From contig BFEA01000164.1 in the NCBI GenBank assembly GCA_003427395.1, positions 417,140 through 439,712 on the forward strand: DNA of 22,573 bases, read 5' to 3'. The position numbers and the translations under genes are program-made. This stretch comes from Chara braunii (taxonomy: Eukaryota > Streptophyta > Charophyceae > Charales > Characeae). Positions 7,787 to 17,314 of the stretch are shown one piece after another. How positions within the stretch are numbered: the first letter of the stretch is position 1; each line of letters opens with the position of its first letter. Under the pieces are notes generated by a model that was given only the letters and a program-made list of their open reading frames with translations, had not been told where the DNA came from and made no database searches.

Positions 7787-8445
7787 TTATTGCACTTTTT
7801 CCAGTCGGTCCACTTCGGGCAACCGGAAAGCCAACAGGCTGTCACGCAGGATTTTATATGTGATTCCAATAAATAAAATAAATTAAATAATGCAAATCCC
7901 TTCCTGTTGTGTGCGTCCGGCTTCGNCCAACAGGCTGTCACGCAGGATTTTATATGTGATTCCAATAAATAAAATAAATTAAATAATGCAAATCCCTTCC
8001 TGTTGTGTGCGTCCGGCTTCGAGCGAGACCCTTCAATTGCGGTCTTCGCCGGTCCCCGGTCTTAAAAATCTTTTATTTTGATTCGGACCAGCAGAGAATT
8101 ATGCAAATAATAACCATAAAATTATGGGGTGCAATGCATGCATCAATTATGTCAATCTGATTTTGAGAACTGTGACAGAATTATCCACGATGGCGATCAT
8201 CAACCAAGAACAAGCAAGAAGCAAGACCGATGGATTCGACCAAAGGCAAGATTAAATGAATGAAGGATGAATGAGAACTCATAAATATCTCAGAAAGTAC
8301 ACATAAACGAGCATGGTCAGCACCTCTCAAGAGTCTTCACTCATCCATCTGGCCAAACTCTCTCAATCTCTCTTTTCACTGTTCATCTCTGGTGCTATGA
8401 CCCACGCTAATGTACGATCTGAGATTGAGGCCTCGTGACAAAAAG
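7787..8445 (-). mobile_element. Candidate 5' LTR of copy 1 (outer boundary unknown)
   Basis: By position next to the primer site this stretch should contain the 5' LTR. The inner end could be the CA at 7791-7792 on the minus strand. It has AT-rich, AATAAA-like segments and no gene. It includes a 96-bp tandem duplication (7831-8022). I found no matching LTR elsewhere in the window and no clear outer TG or target duplication, so its length is undetermined. Confidence 0.4.
7831..8022. repeat. Tandem duplication, two 96-bp units
   Basis: Units 7831-7926 and 7927-8022 are identical as far as read; the only difference is an N at 7926 opposite A at 8022. Each starts CCAACAGGCTGTCACGCAGG and contains an AATAAATAAAATAAATTAAA stretch. 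The N exactly at the joint raises the possibility of an assembly artefact. Confidence 0.9.
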
Positions 8446-9152
8446 TCACCTGAAGCCAACAAGCTCTGAGCATGACCATCCGAGGTACATGACACGGAAG
8501 TTAACCATGGAGCAAAACTTCTTCCACAATGTAGGTAGTCCGTCCACTGAAAAGACTCCTCGTCTGAGGTAGGGATACTCGGTGGGCTCAGTTAGTGCCT
8601 CAATGTCGATCACCGCTAGAGAGATATACCTTTTAGCCAAGCCGATCATATCAAGCCAACTCGTGCCATCTGTGAGGAGGGAAGGAACAGAAGGCCTGAG
8701 ATAGTCAGTATAAAGCTTTGGCCCAAGGCTGCGGATCAGCGTAGTGTCACTCTCATCGAGCTCCCTCTCTCTCTGCTCGAGGTATTTGGTGGCTGAGATG
8801 CAGACTGAATCGAAATGCTCTTGAGTCTCCTTGCCCTTCTTCAGGTATGGCCTCAGGTCATGGATAGTACCATCAGCAAGGCTGGTCTGGACAACGAAGG
8901 TTGACAGGTCTCCCTGTCTGAAGCCGATGGCATTGACATACTGTAACGAATGACCTCCTTATGTGAAAACTGATTGAGATTGGTCAGCACTGACTCGCTG
9001 ACCAGGAATGATTGGAACGTATTCATGAATGTGGTGTTTGTTGTCTGCTGATTATCAATGACTTGATCGCTGATCTGGTTACTGAACTGGTTGCTGAATT
9101 GATTGCTAAATGTCTGGATAAGTGGGCTAATCTCTAGTCTGATTGCATTGAT
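8446..9152 (-). pseudogene. Outlying fifth copy of the module, with Asn/Gln/Ser-rich N-terminus
   Basis: Two frames join at about 8941. The upstream frame (about 9152-8942) encodes a repeat of the SNQF type followed by a Gln/Asn/Thr-rich stretch and NLNQFSHKEVIRY. The downstream frame, open to TGA at 8446-8448, continues YVNAIGFRQGDL, then HDLRPYLKKG, a helix, DGTSWLDMI and a C-terminal extension of about 60 residues. With one frameshift this aligns with modules A-D (SLNALSKREV; DVRIYVPK; DGTNWLPII), with about 45 residues from SLN to the DVR position in both. Its base composition is clearly GC-richer than A-D. It lies outside the primer site, so it belongs to another element or to a host gene. 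An earlier frame up to 9227 continues the Ser/Asn/Gln pattern. Confidence 0.6.
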
Positions 9153-9665
9153 CTAATTATTTGTTTGGATGTTTGCTGGTCAGATTGCTTGTCTGGTCGC
9201 TGGCTTGGTTGCCCGTCTGATTGCTGCTTCAATATTGAAGGGAACGGAAATTGCGATTTTTGATACTACTGGGATTACCCGAGCTTAGCCCTAGCCTATC
9301 CCATACTTTCTAGCATGGAATCAGTACTGTGCAGTTTGTTGTTAAGCCCGTAGAAATAAATTACGTACTAGATGTAATTCTTCTCGCCCGCTATTCCGAC
9401 TGCATGTTCTCTCTACACTTGCCTGTTGGTTTTCATGTCTTTGATGACTTCTTCTTCCCATCCCTCTTTCTTTTCTCTGATTAGTGTGCTCTTTACTACT
9501 AGGATCTCATCGTCCTTCATGCCCCCCCCTCTTTTACATTCAGATCATACAGCAGCATGGCCCGATCGTCACCTTCAAGCACAAGGTAGTCTGGATGCCA
9601 ACTAGACGGTGTTTGATAGCTGTCTGGTTACTGTTTGCTCATTGTTTGAACTGTTGTCTCTTATT
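9153..9665. other. No gene recognised
   Basis: The first 75 bases continue the degenerate CTGATTGCT-type repeat that encodes the Ser/Asn/Gln pattern on the minus strand. The rest shows no convincing coding sequence, RNA gene or repeat. Confidence 0.4.
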
Positions 9666-9710
9666 GTTGTTTCCAGCTGTTGTTTCCAAGCGTTGTTTCC
9701 AGAAAGTTGT
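9666..9710. repeat. Three copies of a GTTGTTTCCA unit
   Basis: GTTGTTTCCAG, GTTGTTTCCAA and GTTGTTTCCAG follow one another at about 13-base spacing, just before the larger GAGT minisatellite. Confidence 0.6.
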
Positions 9711-9714
9711 GTCT

Positions 9715-10049
9715 GAATGCTGAGTCTGAGTACGGATCCGAGTACTGTTCTGAGTACGGTCCCGAGTACTGAGTCTGAGTACTGCTCTCAATCTAGTTTC
9801 TGAATATCTGAGTTTAATTCCGGTGGACTGAGTTTCAGTCCAATAATCCGAGTCCAAGTTCTGTTGTCCGAGTCAGAGTTCGGTGATCTGAGTCCGAGTT
9901 CTGTTGTCTGAGTTGGAGTTCGGTAATCTGAGTCTGAGTTCTGTTGTCTGAGTCAGAGTTCGGTAATCTGAGTCTGAGTTCTGTTGTCTGAGTCAGAGTT
10001 CGATAATCTGAGTCCGAGTTTTGTTGTTTGAGTCACAGTTCGTATACTG
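9715..10049. repeat. GAGT minisatellite: 20-bp units, partly as 40-bp dimers
   Basis: From 9810 to 10049 twelve 20-bp units stand in perfect register, each starting GAGT (9810, 9830, and so on to 10030). In the centre two unit types alternate, GAGTCTGAGTTCTGTTGTCT and GAGTCAGAGTTCGGTAATCT, giving a 40-bp higher-order repeat. The flanking units are more diverged, as expected for expansion from the centre. Before it (9715-9786) is a looser array of 12-18 bp units rich in GAGTACGG and GAGTACTG. Confidence 0.9.
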
Positions 10050-12420
10050 TCTGAGCGTTTTCTTTTTATTGTTTAACCTTTGTCCTTGCTTGCTCGACCG
10101 TTTCTAACCAAGAGCAGGTACTGTACGGTTTCCCATCAGACCCACAAAATTAGATAGTATATTCGATAACACTCTGTCTTCTCTCCAAATCCAGTGCGTG
10201 TTTTCTCATCATCTCATTCTCAGCCTCTCGGTTCGGACCCATCAGTCCTTGGGCACAAGGATAAGAAATTCGTTGCTGTCTTGCTGACTGCTGGCAGGAA
10301 TAGCAAAGGATTTCCTTTGTGATTAAAACACTTGACATACACAACCAAGAGGAACCGACAGTCGATCTGGTCCGCATAGCTTTTCAGCACATGATGCCCT
10401 TCAAGAGTCTTTAACGATCTGATCAGTCAATTCTCCTTATTCGTCAGGTCAGATAGGACAGTACCGATCGAGACGTAACGATAGCACTCCATTAGTCTTC
10501 GCGGTCTGTGACAGCAGAACACGTTCAAAGAACTTGATTCGTTCTCGTGATCGGTTATGCTTGTGCCTGCGATGGTATGGTTGGGTCAGTTTTGGGTTTG
10601 CTTAATTCTAGCTTGAGTGGCCTGGGTCTGGTATGTCCGAATAGCGTCCGAATTCACCCAAGTTGGCTTGTCATAATTCGGACTGAATCCGCATAATTGA
10701 GTTCACAAAACTGAGCCTAGATCTATAGGGTCTGGTTAAAGAAGCTCATCTTGCAGGACAGCCTCTCTGAGCCGGATACGTTTGTACTCAGTTTGTCTAT
10801 TAGTCGCGTGCGACACAACAGGAAAAGACTACTGAGCTAGAGTGTGAGACTCGCTCACGCATTATTCACAATGGTGCAGCATAATCGATTAGGAATTATG
10901 TTGCTCCCCTCCTTCCCACTCGTTACCGGGGTCCTCAACTAAACTGTTTATCGGCAAGTACTTTGGCCAGTCGAAGTCACGATCTTGAGTAGTGTTCACT
11001 CAAGTGATGTACCATCGCTGCGGTACTTAGCTCAACCCCTTTTACTATGTAGCGATATTTGTCGCAGTCCCTCATTCCCATTCTGCATTTAAATGTTTTC
11101 TAAATACCCATTTCCCTTTTCAAACTAGCCAGTGAAAAGGGCAATAGTGAATATAGGTAGACCCTTAGGTTTGTCACAGGATAGTGTCATCTCACATATC
11201 ACTTGTCCCCAACAAACATGATAAGCCCAAGAGAGCAAATCCCTGTGTTCACCCGTGCAGACATCACGGGGTGTGTAGGTAAGACAACGTTCGGTCACCC
11301 TGTGGGTCTTGGTTCCCGACGTCCGCCCCGCTTAGCGGTACTAGGGAGAGTCAGTAGCCTGAATGAATTTTTATGTTACCCGTAACAGTGGGCACAGCGA
11401 TCGATCATACTCAAAGATCAACCTCCCCCCCCTTTTTCTAATCACCATCTAGCAGGTATTTTGCCAGAAGATAGGCAATCATTCGTAATGCGGATAACCT
11501 TTTCCCCATCAAACAGATTGACGATGAGGCAATGAAGACTGAGGAGAAGCACACTTGAACAAAATTCATCTTCAAAACCAGTTCCACACAGCACACGCAT
11601 GGGTAAAATTTTGGTCTTCTTTTAATCAACACTCTTAGACGGTTGAAATCATAATCTAAAGAGCACCGCTTCCACTTACGAACATCCCACAAAAGCTGAG
11701 ATATCGCTTGGAGCAGGTTCAATTTTATATCTGGCATGCACTTTCCCACACTATTGGGTCACGTTCGAGATGACTTCAGACTCGTGAGACAGTCACAAAA
11801 CTGTGAGCATCCCAATTCATTGTCATATGACTCCCCACCCGACAGCCAGCCATACCTGCATGGATTATTGGATTCAGTATCCAGACCAGATTCCTCCTTG
11901 TCTCACACGCGTTGATAGTGACTGGCATGACTGTTCATATGCCCCTCATTATCATGATGAGTGCACCAAGATCACAAAAGGTTCTTTAATAAGATCGTAC
12001 ACACTGTAGTCTCCGTTTAGTGCCCTTACATGCTTGTTCTCCCACAGCTTGACAATGAGGAAGACGAGCGAGGCGAGTGGCCTCAAACTCAACTGTCTAG
12101 CAGCACTAGCCAGCGCGCCCTATAGTCCCCAATGGAGGTAAGTCTCTCTAATTAACTTATACTGATTCACGTTTGTGCTGTCTTGATGGCTTGATTGAGA
12201 ATGCAAGTGGTAGCTTTCCGCTAACGAAGTGGCTCATCTAGGAACAACCTTATTACAGCGAAGCAACAAGTCCATTTCCCCTACACTAGAGACGTCAAAC
12301 AAGAAACATGAACACCCCCGGGAACTTCCATGCACGTTCACTCTCTTTCTCAGATCAAGTCACGCAAGCAAGGCTCAACCTTAACCTGTACTCCTCCCTG
12401 ACGATCTCCAAAACTACAAT
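10050..12420. other. Long stretch without a recognised gene
   Basis: Only short frames occur here, for example minus-strand frames at 10377-10150 (75 codons, with a Cys-x-x-Cys) and 11749-11438 (103 codons). Neither matches a family I know nor shows conserved motifs, so I do not call them genes. One strong inverted repeat lies at 10646-10683. No tRNA or rRNA is seen. Confidence 0.4.
10646..10683. repeat. Inverted repeat, 9-bp perfect arms
   Basis: GTCCGAATT (10646-10654) and AATTCGGAC (10675-10683) form a perfect 9-bp stem with a 20-base loop. Another GTCCGAAT begins at 10635. Role unknown. Confidence 0.7.
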
Positions 12421-13578
12421 GACTCAGATCATATGTGCGAGATGAGAGACGGAAAGTAAGCTCACTCCTATAGTCCTCGAGTCAAAACGGCAAGTCATCA
12501 AGAACTGCTCATAGACAACAGGGAACAGGCTAAATGACGAGGACGTATTCAAGGAGGAACAGTTGACATCAACAGGGTTACGATATTCATCAGAGTGCGC
12601 TAGTGTCACATGTCGTGGCTCTGACGACTTACTGGCACACACATAACTGTTCTCTTCACTAAAATGTCACAAGGCGAGATCAGCTTAAGACATTGGAGTC
12701 AGACAGGCTTATGTCGACGGTCACACACTTATCGTCTGCCATTCACATAGCTGAACTTCTCGAACCCTCGTATTGACTNGCTCGTGGAAGCTGCGTTGAT
12801 AACCCTGGTCTTTTCGCCACGTCTCCGTCTATGATGTCAACAAGTAATGAGGAGAGTCCCATCCCCTCTTCTTTGCCTGATNTCCTTCTCTCTCTGNCCT
12901 GTTCACTTTGNTCCCTNTTTCACGCTCACGATGACTGGCAACCTATCGGTCAGATCCCGCCTCGGCCGCAAGAAAACTCTGGAGAAGACTCACCCTCTGG
13001 CCACTTGGCACGATTATACACTATCTCTCGTAATCTCTCGCCACAACATGAAGACTCACTGTGGCTCAGTGAACACAAAACACAGCAAGCGGCCCTGGGG
13101 ACAGTTGTTGACATCAACTGTATCCAACAAGATCGCGCATCCCGCTCACTCACGCAGTCTCCCCCTTCTTGTTGACCTTTCTCTCACTCCCTGAACTGCC
13201 ACGTGTCGCGCACACACTTCCAGGTGGAGCGCAGGTGCATCGAAGTCGACCACTCCCAGCTACGCTCGAAAACACTCCATAACCCTCTCGTTCTTCCCCC
13301 TTGCTTACGAGGTGCGCATTCTCTCTTTCACTGTTTTCTCCACAGGCTCAGAGCACCGTACGAAAACATGACGGCTCAGTTAACGTCCCCCGTGTACTAG
13401 CTCAGGTTCCGCATATACACACATATACCCTTCCCTTCGCTGACCCTATCATCATCTCCAGGATGTGCCATGCGTTCGCTGAGTACTCAGGCCACAGTTT
13501 CATGCCCTGTTCGATCCAAGGCTACCTCCCTAGCGAAACGTGGTAAGCTCACTCCTCATTCTTGTGCATAGCCTGCTG

Positions 13579-13592
13579 GGTTGACGTCAACC
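13579..13592. repeat. Perfect 14-bp palindrome with CRE-like core
   Basis: GGTTGACGTCAACC is its own reverse complement and contains TGACGTCA, the core bound by CREB/ATF-type bZIP factors. Here it is more likely a repeat landmark, because near-copies occur at about 12563 and 13107. Confidence 0.6.
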
Positions 13593-13620
13593 GCCTCTCT
13601 TCCCTTTTCACGCGTTGACC

Positions 13621-13645
13621 TTCTCTCTCCCTCTCTCTCTCTCTC
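13621..13645. repeat. CT-rich simple repeat
   Basis: An almost pure CT dinucleotide tract, followed directly by an interrupted palindrome CACGACA-CA-TGTCGTG (13647-13662). Confidence 0.8.
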
Positions 13646-13716
13646 GCACGACACATGTCGTGTGTACCGCGAGCCACACGTCATCGCGTCAGCCTCTCCG
13701 CTGTAGTGAACCCGCA

Positions 13717-14226
13717 TCACACGAGTTTTTTCCCCCTGTTTTGCTTCTCTTCTGTCTCGCGGCCTCTGGGTGTCATCTGTCGAGAGCTGGCCTCGGGTCC
13801 CTCTTCCACCGGCTTCACAACTCGGTGGTGCCTCTGGATCTCGCCTGGTCTATTCCAGGATCTGAGGTCCGTTTCCCTGTCTCCCGCTTCACTCATTTCA
13901 CTTTCCCCACCTGAGTCCCTGTCCACGTGGGCCTGTTCCACGTCCGNCGTGTCCATCGAGGTCTCGGTCTCATGATACGAGACCGTTACCTGCATTTTCG
14001 CCGTCATGTCGTCCCTCCGGCAACGCCTCTCCACACGGTCTTTCGTCTCTGTGATACCATCCTGTAGCTTTCCATCAATCCGCATCTCCACCTCTTTTCC
14101 TCCTTCCACGTTGATCCTCAGTCTCAATTCGTCTCCCCTAGTTAAGTATAGCCATGATCCAAGGCCCCTCCTCGAACATGGGTTTCCACCGAATCTGGTG
14201 GTACCAGTAGCAGGGTCTATACCCAT
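13717..14226 (-). CDS. Hypothetical ORF, charged protein
   Basis: This is a 169-residue open frame in a GC-richer stretch, with one undetermined codon (N at 13947). The start chosen is the ATG at 14226. The first 60 residues are mixed and could fold (GSWLYLTRGDELRLRINVEG, then EVEMRIDGK). The remainder is dominated by Glu, Arg, Asp and Ser (ERRCRRDDMTAKMQVTVSYH) and looks disordered. I do not recognise a family and see no signal peptide or membrane segment. It overlaps plus-strand frames of similar size, so it may be a chance frame. A retroelement Gag relic or a host orphan are both possible. Confidence 0.25.
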   Translation of the reverse strand: MGIDPATGTTRFGGNPCSRRGLGSWLYLTRGDELRLRINVEGGKEVEMRIDGKLQDGITETKDRVERRCRRDDMTAKMQVTVSYHETETSMDTXDVEQAHVDRDSGGESEMSEAGDRETDLRSWNRPGEIQRHHRVVKPVEEGPEASSRQMTPRGRETEEKQNRGKKLV

Positions 14227-14874
14227 GCAAAGCCATGGCCGCGTTTTGAATAGCCAGCGTTTTGAATAGCCAGTGTCCCGACCCCAGGAGTATGCACTTC
14301 GGACGACTTAACGCCTGTCTTCACTACTCCAGCCTTTCGCCCCAGACTAGCGACACCGATGCAGCGTGATAGCTCGCAAGCACCCTCAGACTAAGAGCGG
14401 CCCAACAGCCTAGTTTTCCCCTCTTTTATAGGCTCTTATTACACCGCGATCCCCATGCTCTGAGTGGAGAGCTCAAGATAACCTTAGTTTTGGCTTATCG
14501 GCATCCCATGAATCTTGGAAATAATAAAATAAATTAGATTAAAATTAAAATAAAGGAAAAGAGTGGAGCGATAAACTAAACATCGCTAGTCACTGCACAC
14601 TCAGACCTTTGACATCTCGCCCTTGCCGTTTAATCTTGCCGAAATAATGATCGCGACCTCCAGGCAACGGTCCCATAACGGGATACCGACCTGCGCTCTC
14701 CTTTCTTCAAAACTGGTTACTACCTATTTTCCTGATGGGTGCCCGCATCCAATGGCAAGGAGGGGACCTATGACCCTCCATTCGGGGTGATAAGTCTCCT
14801 ACCAATGTGGTCGCGGGTTGCCTTCCTTTTGGGGTCTTACCACACGGCGCCAGTTCGGAGCTCACCCACAGACA
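14227..14874. other. No gene recognised; AT-rich patch at 14520-14580
   Basis: There is no convincing frame or RNA gene. An A/T-rich patch (AATAATAAAATAAATTAG and neighbours) resembles the patches near 7870, 14980, 15370 and 17230. These may be 3'-end signals of decayed repeats, but no shared flanks were found. Confidence 0.35.
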
Positions 14875-15420
14875 GTACGCGCAAGGTCCGTCTACTTAGG
14901 CCATAGATCGCTGGCTCAAAATTCAAACCGTTGGCCTTCCCGCGAAAGGACAGGCCAACAGGTGAAAATTTGAAAATAGAAAATTTAAGTAATAATAATA
15001 AAAATAATAATGACAATAAATGCAGAAAGAAAGACAACGGTGCTTCAAATTTGTTCAGCGCCACAGTTCCACCTGAATAGCGACATAAGTCCATGCACAA
15101 AACTTAAAACCGAACTTTTCTTTTCATACTTTTTCCTTTACTAGACCCCATTGTATCTGGCCTCCAATACAGCTACCGGGGCCCTACTGCGCGGAGCTTA
15201 GATGTGCAGGCCCGATACTTGTGATATTCGAAGGGTTGGCCTGCCTGAACCACAATACCAGCGCCTGGACTCGAAGCCACGAGCCGTTTGGCCTCCCTAC
15301 GAAGTGACACGACCCTAACAAAAGGGGAAGTTGTATCTACAAAATCGATAAGTAGTAGCGATAAAATTAATGGCGAAAATAATAACAAGGGAAAAGGGAA
15401 ACTCAGACGATACAGTAGAC
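14875..15420. repeat. Two diverged tandem units of about 356 bp
   Basis: The block ACCGTTGGCCTTCCCGCGAA near 14928 reappears diverged as GCCGTTTGGCCTCCCTACGA near 15283. Both are followed by a GTGAAAATTTG/GGGGAAGTTG mark, then by an A-rich patch of about 80 bases (14970-15040 and 15330-15410). In the first unit GTTGGCCT (14930-14937) and AGGCCAAC (14952-14959) make a perfect 8-bp hairpin stem. Similarity was judged by eye. No gene is recognised here. Confidence 0.4.
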
Positions 15421-15627
15421 AATCGCCGCTAGATTATTTCCGGACTAGAGCGACAGCCCTGATCCACGTGTTGATCAGACTTACAGTTTTCCTTTTCTCT
15501 TTTTTAGCTTTACTTTCATTTCTCTCATGAGATGTTCGGCGAGCAGTGGAAAAGATTGGGCCAGTCTTCCCACCTCCGCGTCCCAGGGCGAGCCCGACGG
15601 CTACCACGGCCACAGGCCGGTTGTGCT

Positions 15628-15641
15628 CTGCTGTACAGCAG
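15628..15641. repeat. Perfect 14-bp palindrome
   Basis: CTGCTGTACAGCAG is self-complementary. It lies in a GC-rich stretch (15520-15900) upstream of the TATA box. Overlapping frames on both strands here show no recognised protein. Confidence 0.7.
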
Positions 15642-15798
15642 GGCGCCCAGCCTGCGTGGACCAATGGATGTTCTGTGGCACACCCCTTTTGTCAAGGGCA
15701 CAGCCACCAGGACTGGTCTGAGCCGAAGCACAGCCTAGGCACTAACGGCAACGGAAACCCAAGACACGTCTAAAGGTCAAGGCACCGACTCGAGGGAC

Positions 15799-15851
15799 TG
15801 TACCAAGCAGGGACTTGGTACACGGAGGAGGGTCGGGACACCGCGCCCTCC
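15799..15851. repeat. Two adjacent hairpins upstream of a TATA box
   Basis: First hairpin: TGTACCAAG/CTTGGTACA, 9-bp perfect stem with a 6-base loop (15799-15822). Second: GGAGGG (15827-15832) pairs with CCCTCC (15846-15851). They lie 60-110 bases before TATAAA and could be regulatory or repeat ends. Confidence 0.55.
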
Positions 15852-15911
15852 GACATAATACCAAACCCCCACCGAGCGTCCCCGCTGGGTTAAGACGAGT
15901 TGCTCAGGGAG

Positions 15912-15917
15912 TATAAA
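15912..15917 (+). promoter_or_regulatory. Candidate TATA box
   Basis: TATAAA lies in the context GGGAGTATAAAGCAACAGC. About 30 bases on comes a pyrimidine-rich ACACTTTCATTCATTCTTG that could hold the transcription start. The next 400 bases are C/T-rich without a long frame, like an untranslated leader, ending at an ATG in good context (16325). It could also be the TATA box of an unrecognised LTR. Confidence 0.45.
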
Positions 15918-16324
15918 GCAACAGCATCCGCCAACACTTTCATTCATTCTTGTTGTGACCTACGTTGAGGCTCTTACGGCAACCGTGCACTAATTCGTCT
16001 CTTCGTGTTTCCTTAGCGCTCACTCTCTCCCTTGGTGCTCACGTCTTCTCCCGGTACTCGTTTCTTCTCTTAGTGCTGAATTTTATTTCCTAGGTTCAGC
16101 TCTTTTTTTTTTTTGCGCGCTTGTATTCTCTGCGCTACCCATCTCTCTCTCTGTTAAGCTTCACATAGCATGATGTAGTCCTCCTCAGCCAGCGCGGTTA
16201 TTTTCTCTATTTTTCTCAGTATTCTTCTACTTCCACTTTTCCAGATTCATCTCTTCATCATAATCTTTGCTCGCACAGCCTTCTCAGTCGTAGCCTTCGG
16301 TGCTAGATCTACCTCTTGTGCACC

Positions 16325-16744
16325 ATGCCTAAGGCTAAAGACGAACCGCCGGCTCGGACGCGGCGTGATTACAGTTCTGAGGAGGAGGATGAGCCACGAG
16401 GCTATGGCCATCCAGGATCATACCCCCATTATCCATTAGTAGGGTGGTATGAAAGGACTCCATCCCCTGACAGGATGGAGTTCCTTCGTAAGAGATTTGA
16501 CGCGCGCTACGACATGTCAAGCGCTTCTTCCCCTCTTTATATCCCCAAAGCTCCTTCCACTCCAGCCTTAAGCAAGGCCATATTGCCGGCTCCTCCACCT
16601 TCTGTTCCATGCATAGCTTCTTCGCCCTCTCACCCCAATAATTGCGTTCTCTTTAGCATCTTTTTCCTTCTCTTCCTTTTTCAGACTGAACTCATGTCCA
16701 TCTTCTATGTCTTGTATAAACATGACTTCTTTTCATCTCTCTAA
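16325..16744 (+). CDS. Hypothetical ORF downstream of the TATA box, possibly spliced
   Basis: The start is the ATG in CACCATGCC, a good Kozak context; the frame gives 139 residues. The first 95 are compositionally protein-like: basic, then acidic (DYSSEEEDEPRGYG), aromatic/proline-rich (SYPHYPLVGWYERTPSPD), a short helix (MEFLRKRFDARY), and a Pro/Ala/Ser-rich end (APSTPALSKAILPAPPPSVP). After about 16610 the translation turns into Phe/Leu from a long pyrimidine tract ending TTTTTCAG (AG at 16683-16684). This looks like an intron 3' end, so the true reading frame may leave earlier. It might be the disordered N-terminus of a Gag or of a host protein. No family is recognised. Confidence 0.35.
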   Translation: MPKAKDEPPARTRRDYSSEEEDEPRGYGHPGSYPHYPLVGWYERTPSPDRMEFLRKRFDARYDMSSASSPLYIPKAPSTPALSKAILPAPPPSVPCIASSPSHPNNCVLFSIFFLLFLFQTELMSIFYVLYKHDFFSSL

Positions 16745-17013
16745 ATCTGTTTTCTGTCATAAAAATTTCACTCCCTTCTACAACGTCCCTGGCCTGAGAG
16801 TTTGACTTCCTTAAGGAAAGGGATGCAGGTTCCGCGTGAATCAGGCCGCTTGTCGGCCACCAAATAAAATTTTAAGAGGGATTTTGTCTGCGTATTTGAC
16901 TCGTTCAACTGCTGGTCTTTCGTATGAAGGTTACCTTAGTTTTTGATAAGGCATCTATGCCAGGGATGACCCCAGTCACGAGGGTACTCACTCTGTCTAC
17001 CATGTTGGAAATA
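16745..17013. other. No gene recognised
   Basis: Contains a 12-bp palindrome TTCCTTAAGGAA (16807-16818), a small hairpin GGCCG-CTTGT-CGGCC near 16843, and an AAATAAAATTTTAAG patch that could be a polyadenylation region for the preceding plus-strand ORF. Confidence 0.35.
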
Positions 17014-17140
17014 GGGCATACCAAACCCTATTCTCTTTCTCTGGTCTGAGTGAGGCGTCTCCTCAACTTCTCAGATAAATGGGAGGGGATACCAAACGCT
17101 TTTTCTTTTCTCTGGTTTGGGAACTTCAGATAAGTATTTA
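17014..17140. repeat. Two diverged tandem units of about 71 bp
   Basis: GGGCATACCAAACCC followed by a CTCTTTCTCTGGTCTG tract (from 17014) recurs as GGGGATACCAAACGC with CTTTTCTCTGGTTTG (from 17085). Both units end in AACTTC...AGATAA. Confidence 0.65.
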
Positions 17141-17314
17141 TATACCTTCAAAATCAGCAAGTCCCACAAACAACAATCATGCCCCACCAAGCAGACCCTC
17201 TGACAACCAGCAGTCAAACGTTAACGAATTAAAATAAAACCCATAAATAAAATAAGTAACAATTAACAATTAATNCATAACTGCTCTTCATACCCAAGAT
17301 TTATTGATTGTCTT
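17141..17314. other. Short AT-rich spacer
   Basis: Contains AATTAAAATAAAACCCATAA and similar A/T sequence with one N (17274). No gene. Confidence 0.4.

Larger units (their letters stand above)
12421..13700. repeat. Degenerate long repeat marked by GTTGAYRTCAAC palindromes
   Basis: Three blocks share an ordered set of marks. Block one: GTAAGCTCACTCCT near 12456, GTTGACATCAAC near 12563, CACATGTCGTGG near 12607. Block two: GTTGACATCAAC near 13107, then TTGACCTTTCTCTC and CACGTGTCG to about 13208. Block three: GTAAGCTCACTCCT near 13547, GTTGACGTCAAC near 13580, TTGACCTTCTCTCTC, CACATGTCGTG to 13662. Spacing is about 470-550 bases. Several Ns lie between 12779 and 12917. Short frames here look non-coding. 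Confidence 0.4.

Noticed and set aside
7838-7850. CTGTCACGC inside the 96-bp repeat equals the anticodon-loop sequence of tRNA-Asp
   Set aside because: Nine bases only; the flanks do not pair like an anticodon stem, so probably chance despite the nearby tRNA-Asp primer site.
7708-7965. 85-codon minus-strand frame containing a repeated peptide
   Set aside because: The peptide repeat merely reflects the 96-bp DNA duplication and the frame crosses the primer binding site.
11438-11749. 103-codon minus-strand frame rich in Leu, Cys and Ser
   Set aside because: No family recognised, no promoter or splice context, and comparable chance frames occur nearby.
15215-15300. TGGACTCGAAGCCACGA resembling the T arm of a tRNA on the minus strand
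   Set aside because: The T stem does not pair beyond three bases and no acceptor stem or anticodon arm of the right size surrounds it.
15434-15773. Several overlapping frames on both strands
   Set aside because: They arise from GC-rich sequence with few stops; none has a recognisable motif and they exclude one another.
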